Below, in pieces: positions 36,031 to 48,521 of a stretch of DNA of 64,000 bases (the first letter of the stretch is position 1; each line of letters opens with the position of its first letter). The translations under genes and the position numbers were made by a program. The notes under the pieces were generated by a model. That model was not told the DNA's origin, did not search any database, and saw nothing but the letters and a program-made list of their open reading frames with translations. This stretch comes from Prorocentrum cordatum (taxonomy: Eukaryota; Sar; Dinophyceae; Prorocentrales; Prorocentraceae). The stretch is from positions 251,640 through 315,639 of the forward strand of contig CAUYUJ010020749.1 of NCBI GenBank assembly GCA_963575745.1, read 5' to 3'.

Positions 36031-39000
36031 CAGTCTCGATTTGCTCGAGACGCCGCAGATGCCTGGGAACATCTCCCGTCGCGAATTCTTCACAGGGCGA
36101 GAGGGTCTGGGCACGCGTCGCCCAGGACGCTCGGAGGCGTCCAAGAGGGCGGGGGCGTCCAAGAGAGGGGTTCGCAAGTCATGGCCCGAGGCATGTGCGC
36201 GGCCCAGGGGGCCAGGAGACGCATTGAAGGAAGACGAGGCGCCATGAGATCTCGGGAGATATCATGGCCCCCGCCACGACATCTGCTCCCCCCCCCCCCC
36301 CCCAAACAAAAAAACATCCCACAACCCCTCTGAGGCGCTCCCCACGGGCAGGCGCAAGCGCCGGCCCGCCGGCCGGGCCCGCACCCAGACCCCGGACGTC
36401 ATGATTTGTTCGTAGCGTCGATCCCCAGAAATCTCGACCCACTCCCCATGCAGCACGGCTTTTCCTCATCCCGAGTTGCTTTCGCTGAAGACCCTGTAAG
36501 GTCCCACAGGAGCTGAGAACAGCCAAACGACCTCCCGCCGTGATGCCCTCATGCCTCCCGGGGGAGTCTGGGCTGGGCGGGGAGGTCCCCCGTCACGGCG
36601 GCCTGAGCGTGGCCGCGCCTCGTGCTGCAGGCTCAGCTGCCTCCGGAGCCGGTCGCTCGCGGAGGCCTCGGAGCAGTCGCTCGGGCGCTTCTGGCGGGGC
36701 CCGTCGCCGAGGGGCGCCTTCTGCGGGGCAGCGGCGCGGTGCGTCCCCCCCCCCGCCCACAGGCACGCGCCGAGGCACAGGCGCCGACGTGTCCTATTCA
36801 CGCCCTCGCGGTCTGGACCTTCCCAGACACCCGGGGGTGCCGGAAGAATCGCAACGGATTTTTTCAGTTTTCGGCCTCCCAGAGCCCTCCCCGGGCCCTG
36901 GGAGGAAAAACCAGTCCCGGGGAAGTGGTCGAGAGGTCGGGGGCACGTGTCCCAGAACGCCCGATGTCGGGGTCCGTATCCACGAAGGGTTACAGATACC
37001 GCATCTCTCCCGACCTCGTCTTGGGTGCGTTCTGACCAGGATTTCGAAGCGAATCCAGCGGTGGCAACGACGGCCTCCCAGCATGCCCAACAAGAGGAAA
37101 ACGAGGCGAGGGGCAAGGGCAGCGGCATGGACACCCCTCCCTCCCCCGACCCTCCCCAGGCGTCGAGGGGTGGAAGGCGGCCGTCTCGCGGCCGTGCGCG
37201 CGCGCAGGCTGCACCCCGCTGGCCCGCCGCGCGGCGGCGGTTGCGGCGGGGGCCGTGGCGCGGCCTCCACGGGAGGCCCGCTGTCGCATGGGTGCGCGTG
37301 CGGGTCGTCTGGGGAGCACCGCCCCGTGTCGGTGGGGGCGGGGCCTACGGGCCCGGCCCGCGAGGCCGTGGATGTTCCAGACCCTCTGGAATCATAGAAG
37401 AAATCACGACGAAAAGAATCGGGCTATTTTCAGCCTCCAAGGGAACTTGCCGGGCCTCCGGACCGCCAAAAAACTACTCGGGATGAAAAACCGGTCCCGG
37501 GAAATGGATCGAGACTTCTGGGTGTCGACGTTATGGTAAAATCACGGCGTCGGGGGTCTGGGGATATGGGTGTATCTTTCCCGCGCGCGCGGCCAAAAAG
37601 TAAACGGAAGCGAGCGCAGTGGGTACTGGACTGGACCTTCAACTGTGCAAGCTCTTGCCGAGTAGCACTTGCGCACTCGCCGGAGCATTTCAGCCGACTC
37701 CTGATTTCCTGTTGGGAGTGCGGGGAAATAGAGAATGCCACGATTGTTCTACGTCCGAATGCGCAACGGATTCCGAAACTCTACGACCAATGTACGCTTG
37801 CAAACGCCAAGAGACTGAGCTGAAATGAGCCGGCCTTGCCTGGACTGAGCCTGACTGGGCAGAGCAGGACGGAGCCAGACTGAGATGGACGTGTGCTCCT
37901 TATCCAAATTCAGACTTTTGTCTGCAGAATTCTATTTCTGGGTGTGACGATCGTGCTAGCCCTTGTCAACATGACTTTCTTCACGGATCCACCGTGCCCT
38001 CGGCACGCTTGGGCGTGTTAGGAAACCTCCTGACTGCCTGGTAAGACTTCTGCAATTCTCTTAGGGCGGCACCTCTTGGGGCGGGCGGTGTTTGGGTATC
38101 GGCTCCTCAGTTTAGCTTCCCATCGCTCTTCTCAGCCTCAAGATGGGCTGACGACCTCTCAGGGGCCTGAGAATGCCCCCACGAGACCCCAAGAATCTCC
38201 CAAGAGGGAGGCGCCCAATGAGCTCTCCGGCAATGCTCTAGGAGGCCAGCCACATCGTGATATGTTGAACTTTGCTTCGCATGCGACGCTCTTTTGGGCC
38301 ACTGCGGCCAACGGCTGCACCAGGGGACGGCCCCCCGAGCCCGCCCACTCGGCCCGAAGACGGGCCTCAAATGCCCCAATCAGGCCTCCAGGAGGTCCCA
38401 AAGCAACCTTTCAGACGCTTCAAATAACCCGGCAAGAGCCAACGAGACAATCGTGCAACGTGGCCGCTACGCCTCGCGTCGCGATAGTGGCGATCGGCGA
38501 TCCTTCCGAAAGACGGTTCAGCTGAGCCGTCCGGGAGAGCTCGGTAGACCCGTCCTGAATATGTTTCGATGCTGCACTGGTATGGTTGAAGGGTTCGCCG
38601 CGGGCAGCTGAATTTAACAGTCTGGTCTCATACACGAGCATCGTAAGTTCTGAAGTGATCCCCCCAGTGTGAAGTAATAGATCCTGTCTGCACTCGAGTG
38701 GGGGAAGGCGCAGTTGCGCAGGTCAGGAGCGTGCCGCATTCATCCTCCAGTCGAATAACATACTGGCACGTCGTTGCAACATTCCGACGGGATTATTTCG
38801 CCGCCTGGACCTATATTAATCCCACCTCCTCCTCGTCCTCCTCGTCCTCCTCGTCGTCCTCCTCCTCCTCCTTCCTCCTCTCCCGCCCGCCCTGGGGAGG
38901 AAGGGGCGCGGCGGAGCGAAAGCGGAGGGGCATGGGGGAGGAGAAGGGGGGAAGACGATGAAAAGGGCTTGAAACATACACCGCGTCGTCTGGTCGTCCA

Positions 39001-39121
39001 AGGGGTTCCGTGCGTAGCCGCCCTAGCTCCCCAACCTGTGGGATGCTGGGGAGTCTACGCACCGAGCTCCTTCGCTGAATTCGTTGGCTCATTGGCCGAC
39101 CAGGTGATGTATTTTCTATAT
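36031..39121. other. spacer with three to four GACGGTCC repeats
   Basis: Repeat copies lie at about 36400-36500 (+), 36860-36960 (-) and 37400-37570 (-). 36540-36800 and 37130-37380 are extremely GC-rich. A TCC tract lies at 38826-38880. 37580-38640 has mixed composition and no recognisable gene. Confidence 0.45.
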
Positions 39122-40085
39122 ACATATATAATATAATATACAATACTGCATTGGCGCTTCGCGCCATGCACCTTGGTCCTTGAAGTTTGGTGTGCAGGCG
39201 GAATAGCAGGAAGGTCAAGCCGACAATTTAGCGATAACTCCTTGTTGCCTTTTCTGGCATCGCCGCTATAATAATGCTATTCGTTATCCTTCCTCCATGC
39301 TTATTTTTTCTTCATTTTCGCCATACCCTGCGCATTCTCCCATCCTCCGCAGCTCTTTTTTTGCGGAGGCTCCTCCTTGGAGAGCCTCTGGGGGCCTCAC
39401 AAAAGTTGTTTCAGGCTTTCTTAATGCTTTCAGGAGGCCTCCTGGGTGTATTCTGGGGGCCTCTGGGGGCTTCCTCGGGCCACCCTGCCTCCAACCGCGG
39501 TCTCCCTGAACGACCAGGTCACGATTTGGAATGCTTCGGAGGGTGTCTTGGGGCCATCTTGGGCCGTCATGGGGCTCTCTGAGGGCCATCTTGGATCCGT
39601 GTTGTGCCGTTTTGGGGCCCTCTTGGACTGCCCGGAAGCCCTTTCGGATGGTTGTGGGGCGATTTTGGAGCCTCCCAGGCGGCTTCGGACGCCCAGAAGA
39701 CCGCCGTCTTGGAGCGTCGGGAAGCCGAAAAGAGAAGAACCCCCAAATTGCCCAACAACCAACAGAAAAACATGCTCTTGGGGCCTTCTTGGGGGTGCTC
39801 TTGGAGGCCTCTTGGTACGTTTTGGAGCGATCTTTCGGGATATGACGGCTTCTTGGAGCGCTCTGGTGCTGTCTTGGGGGTCTCTGGGACGTCTCCGATG
39901 ACCCCCCTGATCGTCGTACGTGTGCTGCGAAGGCTTGGCAAAACGCCCTGCGAAGCCCGGGGGGTCGCTTCGAGGCCCGTCTGGAGGGTCCCAAAGCCTC
40001 AGATCTCGGGAGTCCAGTTCTGGGGGTTTGGGGGGGGGACGGGTTTTACCCCGCCCGGGCTTGTAGCAATATAGGAGGAATACAC
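39122..40085 (+). repeat. ~950-bp dispersed repeat, copy 2
   Basis: It matches 17595-18560 from the TA tract and GGCGCTTCGCGCCATGC hairpin through the CTTGGGGCCATC blocks to GGGGGACGGGTTTTACCCC and the terminal GGGCTTGTAGCAATATAGG. Small indels and substitutions are spread throughout, so neither copy is recent. Confidence 0.85.
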
Positions 40086-40825
40086 GTACACATCGAGCTC
40101 CTTCGAAAGAGGAAGACACCAAGGAGGACAACGCGAACGAGGCTGAAATACCCGCAGAGGCCCGCTCCTGTAATTAGCTGCTGGGGCAGCTGCCACACCC
40201 ACAAAGAAGAGCGAAACCACGACGGGGTACTGAAGAGGAGGAGGGTTCCGAGGGTTCCGATGACGACGAGGGGCTGAAGAGGAGGAGGAGGAGGAGGAGG
40301 AGGAGGAAGAGGAGGAGGAGGAGGGGCCTCCAGAAGATGTCCCGGGATGCCCCCGGTGGCCTCAGGAGCCCACCGGAGGCCTCCGGAACCTCAGCGTTGG
40401 AGCAAGGAGAGGCGGGACCACCGCCACCACCACCAGCGCGAGGATCCAGGCGGGTCCTGTTGGTGGTGTGCCACCCCCCCCCATCTCGCTAGAGACATTC
40501 CCTATCCCCAGCTCGGGGAGGCATCGTGGTCGTGGACCTCCCCGCTGGAGGTCGCATCCCTGCTGGTGGTGGTGTCGCGTCTCTTTCCTCCGATCTCGAG
40601 GCCACCGGAAGGCCGAAAACAAGGACCCAACGCGCCCCGAGACCGACGAAACTACCTCGGAAGCACAGGAGCGGGCCTCTCCTGCAAGGTCAAGGGCGAT
40701 ATGGCGCAGGGGTGCGCCGGCCTCCGCCTCCTCGGGCCCGTCCTGCGCCTCGCCGGCGCGGTCCGCTGGGGCCTCCTCTCCGCTGAACGCGCGGCGTGGC
40801 TCGGCATCGCCCTTATCCTCTCGAT
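40086..40825. other. unassigned spacer with a GGA tract
   Basis: A (GGA)n run lies at about 40280-40325 and a partial GACGGTCC-type repeat near 40590-40640. No gene. Confidence 0.4.
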
Positions 40826-40999
40826 TACACGCAAGAGTGGCCCTGGGCAAGGGTGACCCTTGGTGCGCGATTTCCGGGGGCCCCGGGGAGGCCCAACCCG
40901 AGCGCGCAAGACGCTGCTCTCGCATCACGTTCAGTCATCTGGGGACCCCGGTGTGGCGCACCAAAGGTCACTGCGGCGAAAGGTCACTCTCACGTGTAG
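40826..40999. mobile_element. 174-bp foldback (MITE-like) element, copy 2
   Basis: TACACGCAAGAGTGG to CTTGGTGCGC at 40826-40868 is mirrored by GCGCACCAAAGGTCAC and AAAGGTCACTCTCACGTGTA at 40957-40999. The two 43-bp ends match at roughly 80%. The core holds no coding sequence. Length and arrangement equal copy 1 while flanks differ, which supports transposition of a defined unit. Confidence 0.75.
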
Positions 41000-43434
41000 C
41001 CGATCCTTTCGAGGTGTGGGCGGCGCCGAGGCACCCGCCACCAGCGCCTCGCGGACCTTCTTCAAGGGGATGTTGACCAAGAGCCGCCGGGCCCCGCCAG
41101 CCGAGGCCAGGGCGCAGTCGAACGACGCAGCCAGCCTCGTCGCTGCTCGACGCTGCGGGCAGTGGCAGCGGTGCCCTCACAGGGCGCTGCCTTCGCCTCC
41201 CCAGCGGCCCTCTGCCGCCAGGGAGGGCGGTCGACTCAAGAATCGATGGTCGTAAAACATCGTATGACGATGCGGGCCCTGGCCAGCCTTCTCCTACTCC
41301 TCCTCCTCCTCGACGAGGAGGGGGACGGCGACGACGACGACGATGACGACAGGGGAGGAAACAAAAGTGTAACGATGGCGCTACTCCACGGGACTCCACG
41401 GAGCTCTCCTTGGGTGCGTTCTGACAGAAACTTCGAGGCGAATCCAGCCGTGGCGACAAGGGCCTCCCAGGAGGCCCAAAGGACGAAAACGAGAGAAGGA
41501 TAGTCAGCGGTATCGGGACCTGAGCGATAAGGATGCAGGGGCCTTGGAAGGCTATGTCGACGCTTTGCGGGCGGGGCGCGGCCAGCGAACGCGGCCAAGG
41601 CTGGGCCGAAGGGGAAGGATGCAAGGGCTACCCCTTGGGACGGTTGCCCATCCTTACGTCATGCGGGCTGACTGTAACGCACGATCTCCGTTCGCGCTCG
41701 CGCTCTCTCGCGGCCATCCCACGCTGAGGGAGGCAGCTCGTCCGGGCCTGGACCGCGCAGCGCGGTTACCTTTGCGCCCCTGCGGAGGACCTGCGGCATG
41801 CTCGTGTCGTGACGACGTCGCCGCGTTGCCCGATGGCTCCTGACAGCCGCGTGAAGCTTCCCCTCTTGGGCACCGGCGCCCTCCGCCCAACAATTGCGTG
41901 GCTGCCGTGTCTTGTCCGAATGCCTTCCGCGACGGGCGTGCCGGGAGCGGGTCGCGCCAGCCGTGTGACGCAGACGCCTACTCGGGGCCCCGAGCGATAG
42001 TAGCAGGAGCCATCGAGACGGGCGGGTGGGCGCCTGGCGCAGCGCGCGCTCCAGCGGAGCCCACACGGCCACGAGTGCAGCGGCTCGCGCGCCCCCTCGC
42101 ACTGCAGTAGGGGCCCGACCACAAGAGACCCTCCACAAGGAACCCAAATCTGAGACCCCAGGGCACCCATGGATTTTTGGTGTGGGAACGTCACGCGCTC
42201 CATCGCAAAACCAAAACAAACCCAAGAAACCCAGGGCACCCTGGAGGCGAGCAGGGTGTTTCTTGGCATGGGCCCCCACTCGACACCGACGGCACACCAC
42301 GACCGCGGCTGTCGCACGGCGCAGATCCTTCGACGCCGGCCGCCTCCGGGTCCACGGGGGCGCTCAGCCTCCGACGCCCGCGCGGGGGGCCCGCCGCAGC
42401 CTCGGCGCGGCGCCAGCCCCGCCCCGGCGGAGCGGGCGGAGGCCACCGAACGTCCTCCACCTGGTCCAGGAGCTCGTCGGGCACCCGCTCGGGGCAGGCC
42501 TCGCGCGGCGAGAGCGGCAAGAGAAGGGGGGGCCGCGGCGGCGTGGCGGTGGGGCGGGCTGGGAGGCGCCTCGGCCGCAGCGCTGGCCGGCGCACCGGGG
42601 GCTCCGCGAGCGGGGAAAACCTTCCGAGAAGCTGCTCGCGCTGGCGACTGAGATTTTCTAAGTCGGAATGCTCGGCTGCCCTCTCTCGGGCGGGTGTGAA
42701 GGGGGGGTGGGGGGGTGGCCAACATGGGGGGGGAAGAAAAGGGCTTTTCAGGACCCCTTCCAGGGCAACTTTTGGTGCCAATATGGGCCCAAAAGGGGCC
42801 TTAGAAGAAGCCCCCTTTAGGGCCCTTTCCTTCACCCCCCATTTAGGTGCTGTACCCCCTTTAAGACCCGCCCGACTCTCGTGATGCTCGATCGCATCCG
42901 GCGCAACTTCCTTGGCAAACCTCGGTGTCCCAGGAAGCCCCCCGCCGCGAGCCGCCCCGCCCCGTGATGGCTCGCATCCTTCGTGCCATTGTGTCGAACC
43001 GGCTCCTGAGCCCGAACGTAGCCCACAGAAGGCCGATCGGCCCATGAGAACCGCAGTCTTGAAGCTGTCGTCGAGCTTTAGCTGATGTGATGGAATAGGT
43101 TTCGACCTTGCAGAGGGGCGAGGCTTGCTCTCCGCCGTCGCTCTCCTGCACTTCCTTGCGACGTGGCTTCTCTCGCTCCGCTCGGGGGCTTGGGTTGGAC
43201 CCATGCCGAAGCTCTTCGAGAGGGGCTGGCCATCGAAATTGGTTGAGGATGGACCGCAGATGACCGAGTAGCCAAGGATGCAGGGGTACCCCTGCTACCC
43301 CTCCAGAACCCCCCCCCCCCCCTGCACCCAAACCGGCAATTCGACCGCCCCCCTGGCCCGGCCGGGACGAACCCCAGATGGGCTCCCCAAGGGGGCTCCG
43401 GCCCTCCCCAGGCCACCCTTTCGAGCTCCAACAC
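41000..43434. other. unassigned GC-rich region with an exon-like stretch
   Basis: On the minus strand at about 42440-42680 one frame reads EHSDLENLSRQREQLLGRFS and later ACPERVPDELLDQVEDVRW. Its varied composition resembles an exon, but there is no family match and no visible boundaries. 41290-41350 has CTC and GAC tracts. A C14 run lies at about 43309-43322. Confidence 0.35.
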
Positions 43435-43945
43435 AACCCCTGAGGCCTCCCAGAACGCCCCTAAGACGGCCCAAGAGGGCCCCGAGTCGCCGGAAGATCG
43501 TTCCACAACGCATTCTATGGCCTCCAGACAGCCCGAGATACCTTCAAGACGCCCCACGAGGCCTCGACGAGGCTCCCCTCGAGAACCCCAGCAAGCCAAA
43601 ATCGCCCGACTCCGTAAGGAAAACGCATTTTCAGCAGACCCTTGGGCTTTCACCACGTCCAAGACAACCCAAGAGGCCCCCGAGAGGGCTCAAAGACGGC
43701 CCACGAGGGCCCCAAGACGGCCAAAGAAGCCCTCAAGACCGCCCCAGGACGGCCCCAAGAGGAGGCCCAGAGGGGCAACCAGAACAACAGTTTCGAGCCT
43801 TCGGCCCCAAACCGCCCCCAGGTTGCCCCAAGAAGTCCCCAAGTGGCCCAAAGAGGCCCCCAGGGAGCCCCAAGAGGGAGCCGCCCAGGATGCCCCCCCG
43901 AGCCCCCCCCAGAGCGCCGCAGTTTACGAAGCGGTCGGCGGATGT
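43435..43945 (+). repeat. copy of the 'CCAAGA-GGCC' dispersed repeat
   Basis: Dense CCAAGACGGCCC, CCAAGAGGGCC and GGCCCCAAGAGG blocks continue to about 43900. Same family and orientation as 14155 and 47341. Confidence 0.55.
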
Positions 43946-46900
43946 GGCGCAAGCCTACAGAATCGATCGTCCTTACTATCCGTTTCGACTATACGGCAGA
44001 TGAGGACGAGGCGCAGAGAGAGGGGGCAGGCTCGAGGTGCCACTGCCCGCTGCGAGCAAACAGCGTAGCACCAGAAGCGTAGAGACGGGCGTGATGCACC
44101 AGCCCGTGCACCAGCTGGCGCGAGGCGAGGCGATTGGGACAGACGCCTCGGCGGACGTCCCTGTGAGAGCCTGGCGGGAACGCGCCTGAGCAGCGAAAGA
44201 CCGCTACTCGAATGTACCGGTTGCAGTCGTGCTCGGCCAACGGAGAAGGGAGCAAGATGGAACTGGCCCAGCGTCCCTGGGGCAATGGCCAAGCATACGC
44301 CGGGCAATGAGTGTCACAGGTAGCTAGTGTTAAATATGGCGTCGATGCATCATGTGCAGTGACAAAATAAGATTGGCCAAATGCTCAACACATGATCTGC
44401 TCCGCTTCCCAATTTCCCTCATCCCCTCCACCCTGCTCTCCTGCATCGTTTCTTCTGCTCCTCCATGTGCTTCATGTTCCCTCCTTCCTCGTGATATTCC
44501 TCCTCCGCCTCCTCCCTCCTCATTATCCTCGCTTGCCCTCATTTCCCTCACGCGGATTGAGGGTGTTGTCTGACAAGAGACCATTGTCTCAGGAATCAGC
44601 TTCTGCCAGGTGGGTCGGTCGTTCAAGAGGGCTGCGGAGCAGAAGCGTCGTAGTTCTTGTCAAGCCGATAGGGGGCAGCTGACCTCACAGGGGCTCCGAT
44701 TCGCAACGTAATCTTTGCTGGATGGGCTGACGGCGGGGGCGAAGCTTCAAGGACTGATGATCCTGATTAAGATGTCCCTCGATAGACCAACAATAAATGC
44801 GCGGACTTTTGCAATTTATGTCCACATCCAAAAGCAGCGCGCGCACAGCCCCCGAGCAAACGAGCAAATCTCTCCCTCAAGCAAAAACAAACAATGTCCC
44901 TGGCACTGCGGGGCTCGCAAGCTTAGACCACAACTGCCGAACACAAAGAAGACTAACATATTCCTGAGATTGCTCGGCACTTTGCAATGGTCAACGACCG
45001 AGGCGCACGGAATTAACTGAGGCGCGGAGGCCTACACGGGCCCTGTGCAACACGCGTCCACCAAAAGCCGATTCGCGTCCGGGCACAGGGCACCAGGACA
45101 GAGATTGAAAATCCGACGACGGTAATTGGAGAAGCTGCTTATGCCTTTCCATGAGGCTCTACACCCTCACAAGGAAGGCGGGCGCCAAGTTTAACTTAAC
45201 CAGGGCACGGTTTCACGGGACGCGCGGTCAGCGCCAAACGTGCTGTGGAACGGAGGCCATGTCGACCCCGATCCTAGAAAGTAAGGGATTTTCGACTAGA
45301 CCAAAACATTGGGGACCAATCTGGGATTGTACGTTGGGGGGGCGTCCATCCTCTATGGGGGTGCGTGGAAGTGGAGGACCCAGACCCCCGACAACGTGAC
45401 TTTCTGCACAACGTGGGCTCCCAGAGGTCTCGGCCCCTTCCTCGGGACAACACTATTGTTCATCCTGGGTCGGTCTTTGACGGCTTCCTGGGGGCCCCGT
45501 CAGGGGGAGGTCGCGATCGGCCCAAAGCCTCCAGTCGTGACCTGCTTCGCGACACGAGAGGGGCAAGATCAGTAAGCATCGAGCAGGGAAATTCAATCAA
45601 ATTGGAACGTGTGTCGGATGGGGCTGTGTCGGCACGGACTCGACATCGGATTGAACCGACCGCGCCAAGATGCACAGCAGGAGACCGCCTCTTAAGTGTT
45701 CGACGATAACGACAGGGTTATCTGGTATTGGCTATCCGATTACAGCAGAATTGCACACAAGGGTTATCCGGGAGGGGGTGGGGGGTGGGGAAGGTGACGG
45801 CCGATAACCGAACTTTTCCGCTTTAGGCAGCCTCACGCATGTCCGCGCGCACCACTACTGCGCACCCCTTTCAGACCGCGCAGCCGACGAGGTCAGGTTA
45901 TCCGGGGGGGAGGGGGGGGGGCGGGCGGGCTCGCTACCCCGGACTATCGCCAGAGCCAACAAAAACAGTCTCCAACGCCGTGCGAATATTGGGTCGCATC
46001 GGTGCGTCGGGATATCGGAATTGAGTCGGATCGGGCTGGCCAGAACCTACATCGCATCGGGCCGATCGGATCGAAATGGGATGCCCCAATCATCCGATAC
46101 CTTGAGTTTGCTCTGTGCGGAATCCCCGAAATCCCGACCCTCTGCCTGGGGCCGGCCTTTATCCCGAGCCGTTATTTGAGGGGTCCGGGGCCCGGCGAGG
46201 GCCCCCGGAGGCCGAAAACGACGACGCACGCCGTCCTGAGATTTATTACAGCACGTGTGGGAGGTCTTGGGCCTGGCCCTGCCCGCAAGGTGCCGGGAAA
46301 TGTGCTGTGGGAGCGGCCCTCCGCGAGGCTGGCCAGCATCCACTGCGACCCGATCGATCCGATCCGATCGGGAAGGAAACGACAAAAAACCTCCTTCTCG
46401 CTTGTGTTCTTTACCTTGGAGGTCTGGGAAGCGGCGGTGGTCGGGCGGGTGGCAATGGGGGGTGAAGCAAGGTGCCCTAAAGGGGGCATTCGAGGGTCAG
46501 GGTCCCTTTTCGGGCCCCTGGGCTGGCCCCGAAAGGGGCCCCAAAAGGTCCCCTCCAGGGCCCTCATCTTCGCCCCCCGTGCATTGCCCCCCCCCCCCCC
46601 CCACCACCCGCCCGAGGTGGGGCAAGGGCGACTCCGGGCCTCGGACGCATAGCGGAGCTTCAGGCGCAGGCCGGCCAGGCTCTGCAGCTGCCCGTGCGCC
46701 CCCGCCGCCTTGCCGCCGCGCTGCAGCTCCGCCTTGCACAGCGCCACCTGCGGGGTCTGAGGGCACCCTCGGACCTCCAGAGACTCGAAAGTAGCTCGCG
46801 TGCCGGCATGGACCTGAAGACTGCCCTCCGAAACCCAGCTCGGTGGAGCGGATGGCGACCGGAACTTTGTGGCACCTCTGGAGCGTCATCTGCCTGTCTG

Positions 46901-47340
46901 TTTTGCTTACCCTGCGCCAGACGAGGGCGTGCCAGAGAATCCGAGAAGACATTTGGTGAGGTTCTGTTGGGAAGCTCTTGGGCGCAAGGCTCTTCTCTGT
47001 CACAAAGCTGTCCTGGGGCTGCAACGGTTGAGCGCGCATTCGCAGAACGGTGCCTGCGTTCAGGAGTTCTTACTTCGCATCGCTAAAAACGAACTGGCCG
47101 GTCTTCAAGATTCTCGCCACGTTGCGGCCCGTGCCGCCTCGCGGGCGCCCCGCGCTTCAAGTGTGTATGCCGAGGTTGCGCCACGCTACCGCCCGTGCCG
47201 CCTCGGGGGCACCCCGTGCTCTGACCGTAAACAACATCCGACATCGTGCCTCTGGGCACGGGATGGGCGTATCCTCAGGTCCTGGGTCAAATCCTCTCAG
47301 CCGCACTCCTCACTCTTGAAACATCTTTTCAAAGGGGCCC
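43946..47340. other. unassigned region
   Basis: Repeat copies of the GACGGTCC type lie at about 45420-45530 and 46140-46230. Tandem CGATCGGATCG words lie near 46030-46080 and 46345-46372. On the minus strand at 46630-46760 one frame reads VALCKAELQRGGKAAGAHGQ, exon-like but unassignable. A 39-bp GTGCCGCCTCG...GGGC unit is duplicated near 47125-47215. No gene called. Confidence 0.4.
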
Positions 47341-47600
47341 AGACCCCTCGCTCTCAAATCTCCCAGGGCTTCCCGCGTGCCCCCTGGGGCTTGTCGTGTG
47401 CCCCCTAGGCTCCAGGAAGTATCGTCGCGTGAATCCCTCGGGTTCAAGAGGGCCCCAAGACGGGCCAAGTGTGCCCCAAGAGGCCTTTCAAGACGGTCCA
47501 GGGCCCCGAGTCGCCAAACGATCGCTCCAGGACGCTCAAGATGGCCCACAGACGGCCCAAGAGGCCTTCCAAAGAGGGCCCCAAGATGCCAAAATCATTG
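47341..47600 (+). repeat. short copy of the 'CCAAGA-GGCC' dispersed repeat
   Basis: AAGAGGGCCCCAAGACGGGCC and GGCCCAAGAGGCCTTCC type blocks, same family as 14155 and 43435. Confidence 0.5.
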
Positions 47601-47727
47601 ATTTCTTCAGCATTCTGCAACTTTTTTCCCAACCATCCTGTGGTGTTGGGTCCTCGTTTTGAAGAGACAGCGCCCCGCGTTCACTCCTTCCTTCCTTCCT
47701 TCCTCCCGCTGCCCCCTCCCTCGTCAC

Positions 47728-48137
47728 CGCACCCATTTCGGCACACCCCTCACACGTTTCGTGGCCCCATAGGGAGTTCCACCGAAGGCCCCAGTGGCTG
47801 CGTTCGCATGGCGGCGCCGCACCCATTTCGGCACACCCCTCACACGTTTCGTGGCCCCATAGGGAGCTCCACCGAGGGCCCCAGTGGCTGCGTTCGCATG
47901 GCGGCGCCGCACCCATTTCGGCACACCCCTCACACGCTTCGTGGCCCCATAGGGAGCTCCACCGAAGGCCCCAGTGGCTGCGTTGGCATGGCGGCGCCGC
48001 ACCCATTTCGGCACACCCCTCACACGTTTCGTGGCCCCATGGGGAGCTCCACCGAAGGCCCCAGTGGCTGCGTTTGCATGGCGGCGCCGCACCCATTTCG
48101 GCACACCCCTCACACGCTGCGTGGCCCCATAGGGAGT
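47728..48137 (+). repeat. 90-bp tandem repeat, about 4.6 copies
   Basis: Units starting near 47728, 47818, 47908, 47998 and 48088 read CCGCACCCATTTCGGCACAC, then TTTCGTGGCCCCATAGGGAG, then GGCCCCAGTGGCTGCG. Units differ at a handful of positions. 90 nt is a multiple of three, so both strands stay open with 30-residue repeats; I do not regard these as proteins. The array ends abruptly inside a unit at 48137, where the retroelement region begins. Confidence 0.93.
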
Positions 48138-48521
48138 CGAAAACAAGCTGGTAAGCTTAGGTATACAGTCCGCCTTAGGCGCTTCCATATCCCAGGCTTA
48201 GGCTCATAGCGCATGAGCAAGAGAGCGAGACGAAGCATGGGATCTGGAGTATAGAGTAGGATGGGCATCGTCAATGGAAAGGATGTTTTCCGATCTCAGA
48301 TGCAAGTAGTGCGCCTCAGTGAGGCACAGTCACATATTAGGCCGGGCCCGGCTTGAGCCAGGCACGGCAGCGGTACATGCTCGATTTATACCTCGCCTTT
48401 AACCTTCTCCGTTTAAAGTCGGAGGGGGAGGAGACGAGCAGGTACCGCACTTCTATTATGCGGAAAAACAGTGCTAAGCAGCAGCGGCTGCCTACAAGGA
48501 AAGGGCGCGCGAGTAGCCTCG
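48138..48521 (-). other. 3' non-coding region of the retroelement (possible LTR/UTR)
   Basis: 384 bp lie between the RNase H stop codon and the broken 90-bp array. On the minus strand a GGTATAAATC word occurs near 48383-48392 and could be a promoter inside a 3' LTR, but no duplicate copy is available to prove an LTR. No polypurine tract stands out. Confidence 0.4.

Noticed and set aside
47469-48209. 30-residue repeat protein across the 90-bp array
   Set aside because: 90 bp is divisible by three, so open frames persist on both strands; no start context, domain or codon signal favours one.
48138-48521. Annotated 3' LTR
   Set aside because: Only one end of the element is in the window, no TG...CA pair with a duplicate can be shown, and no polypurine tract is evident; left as non-coding region.
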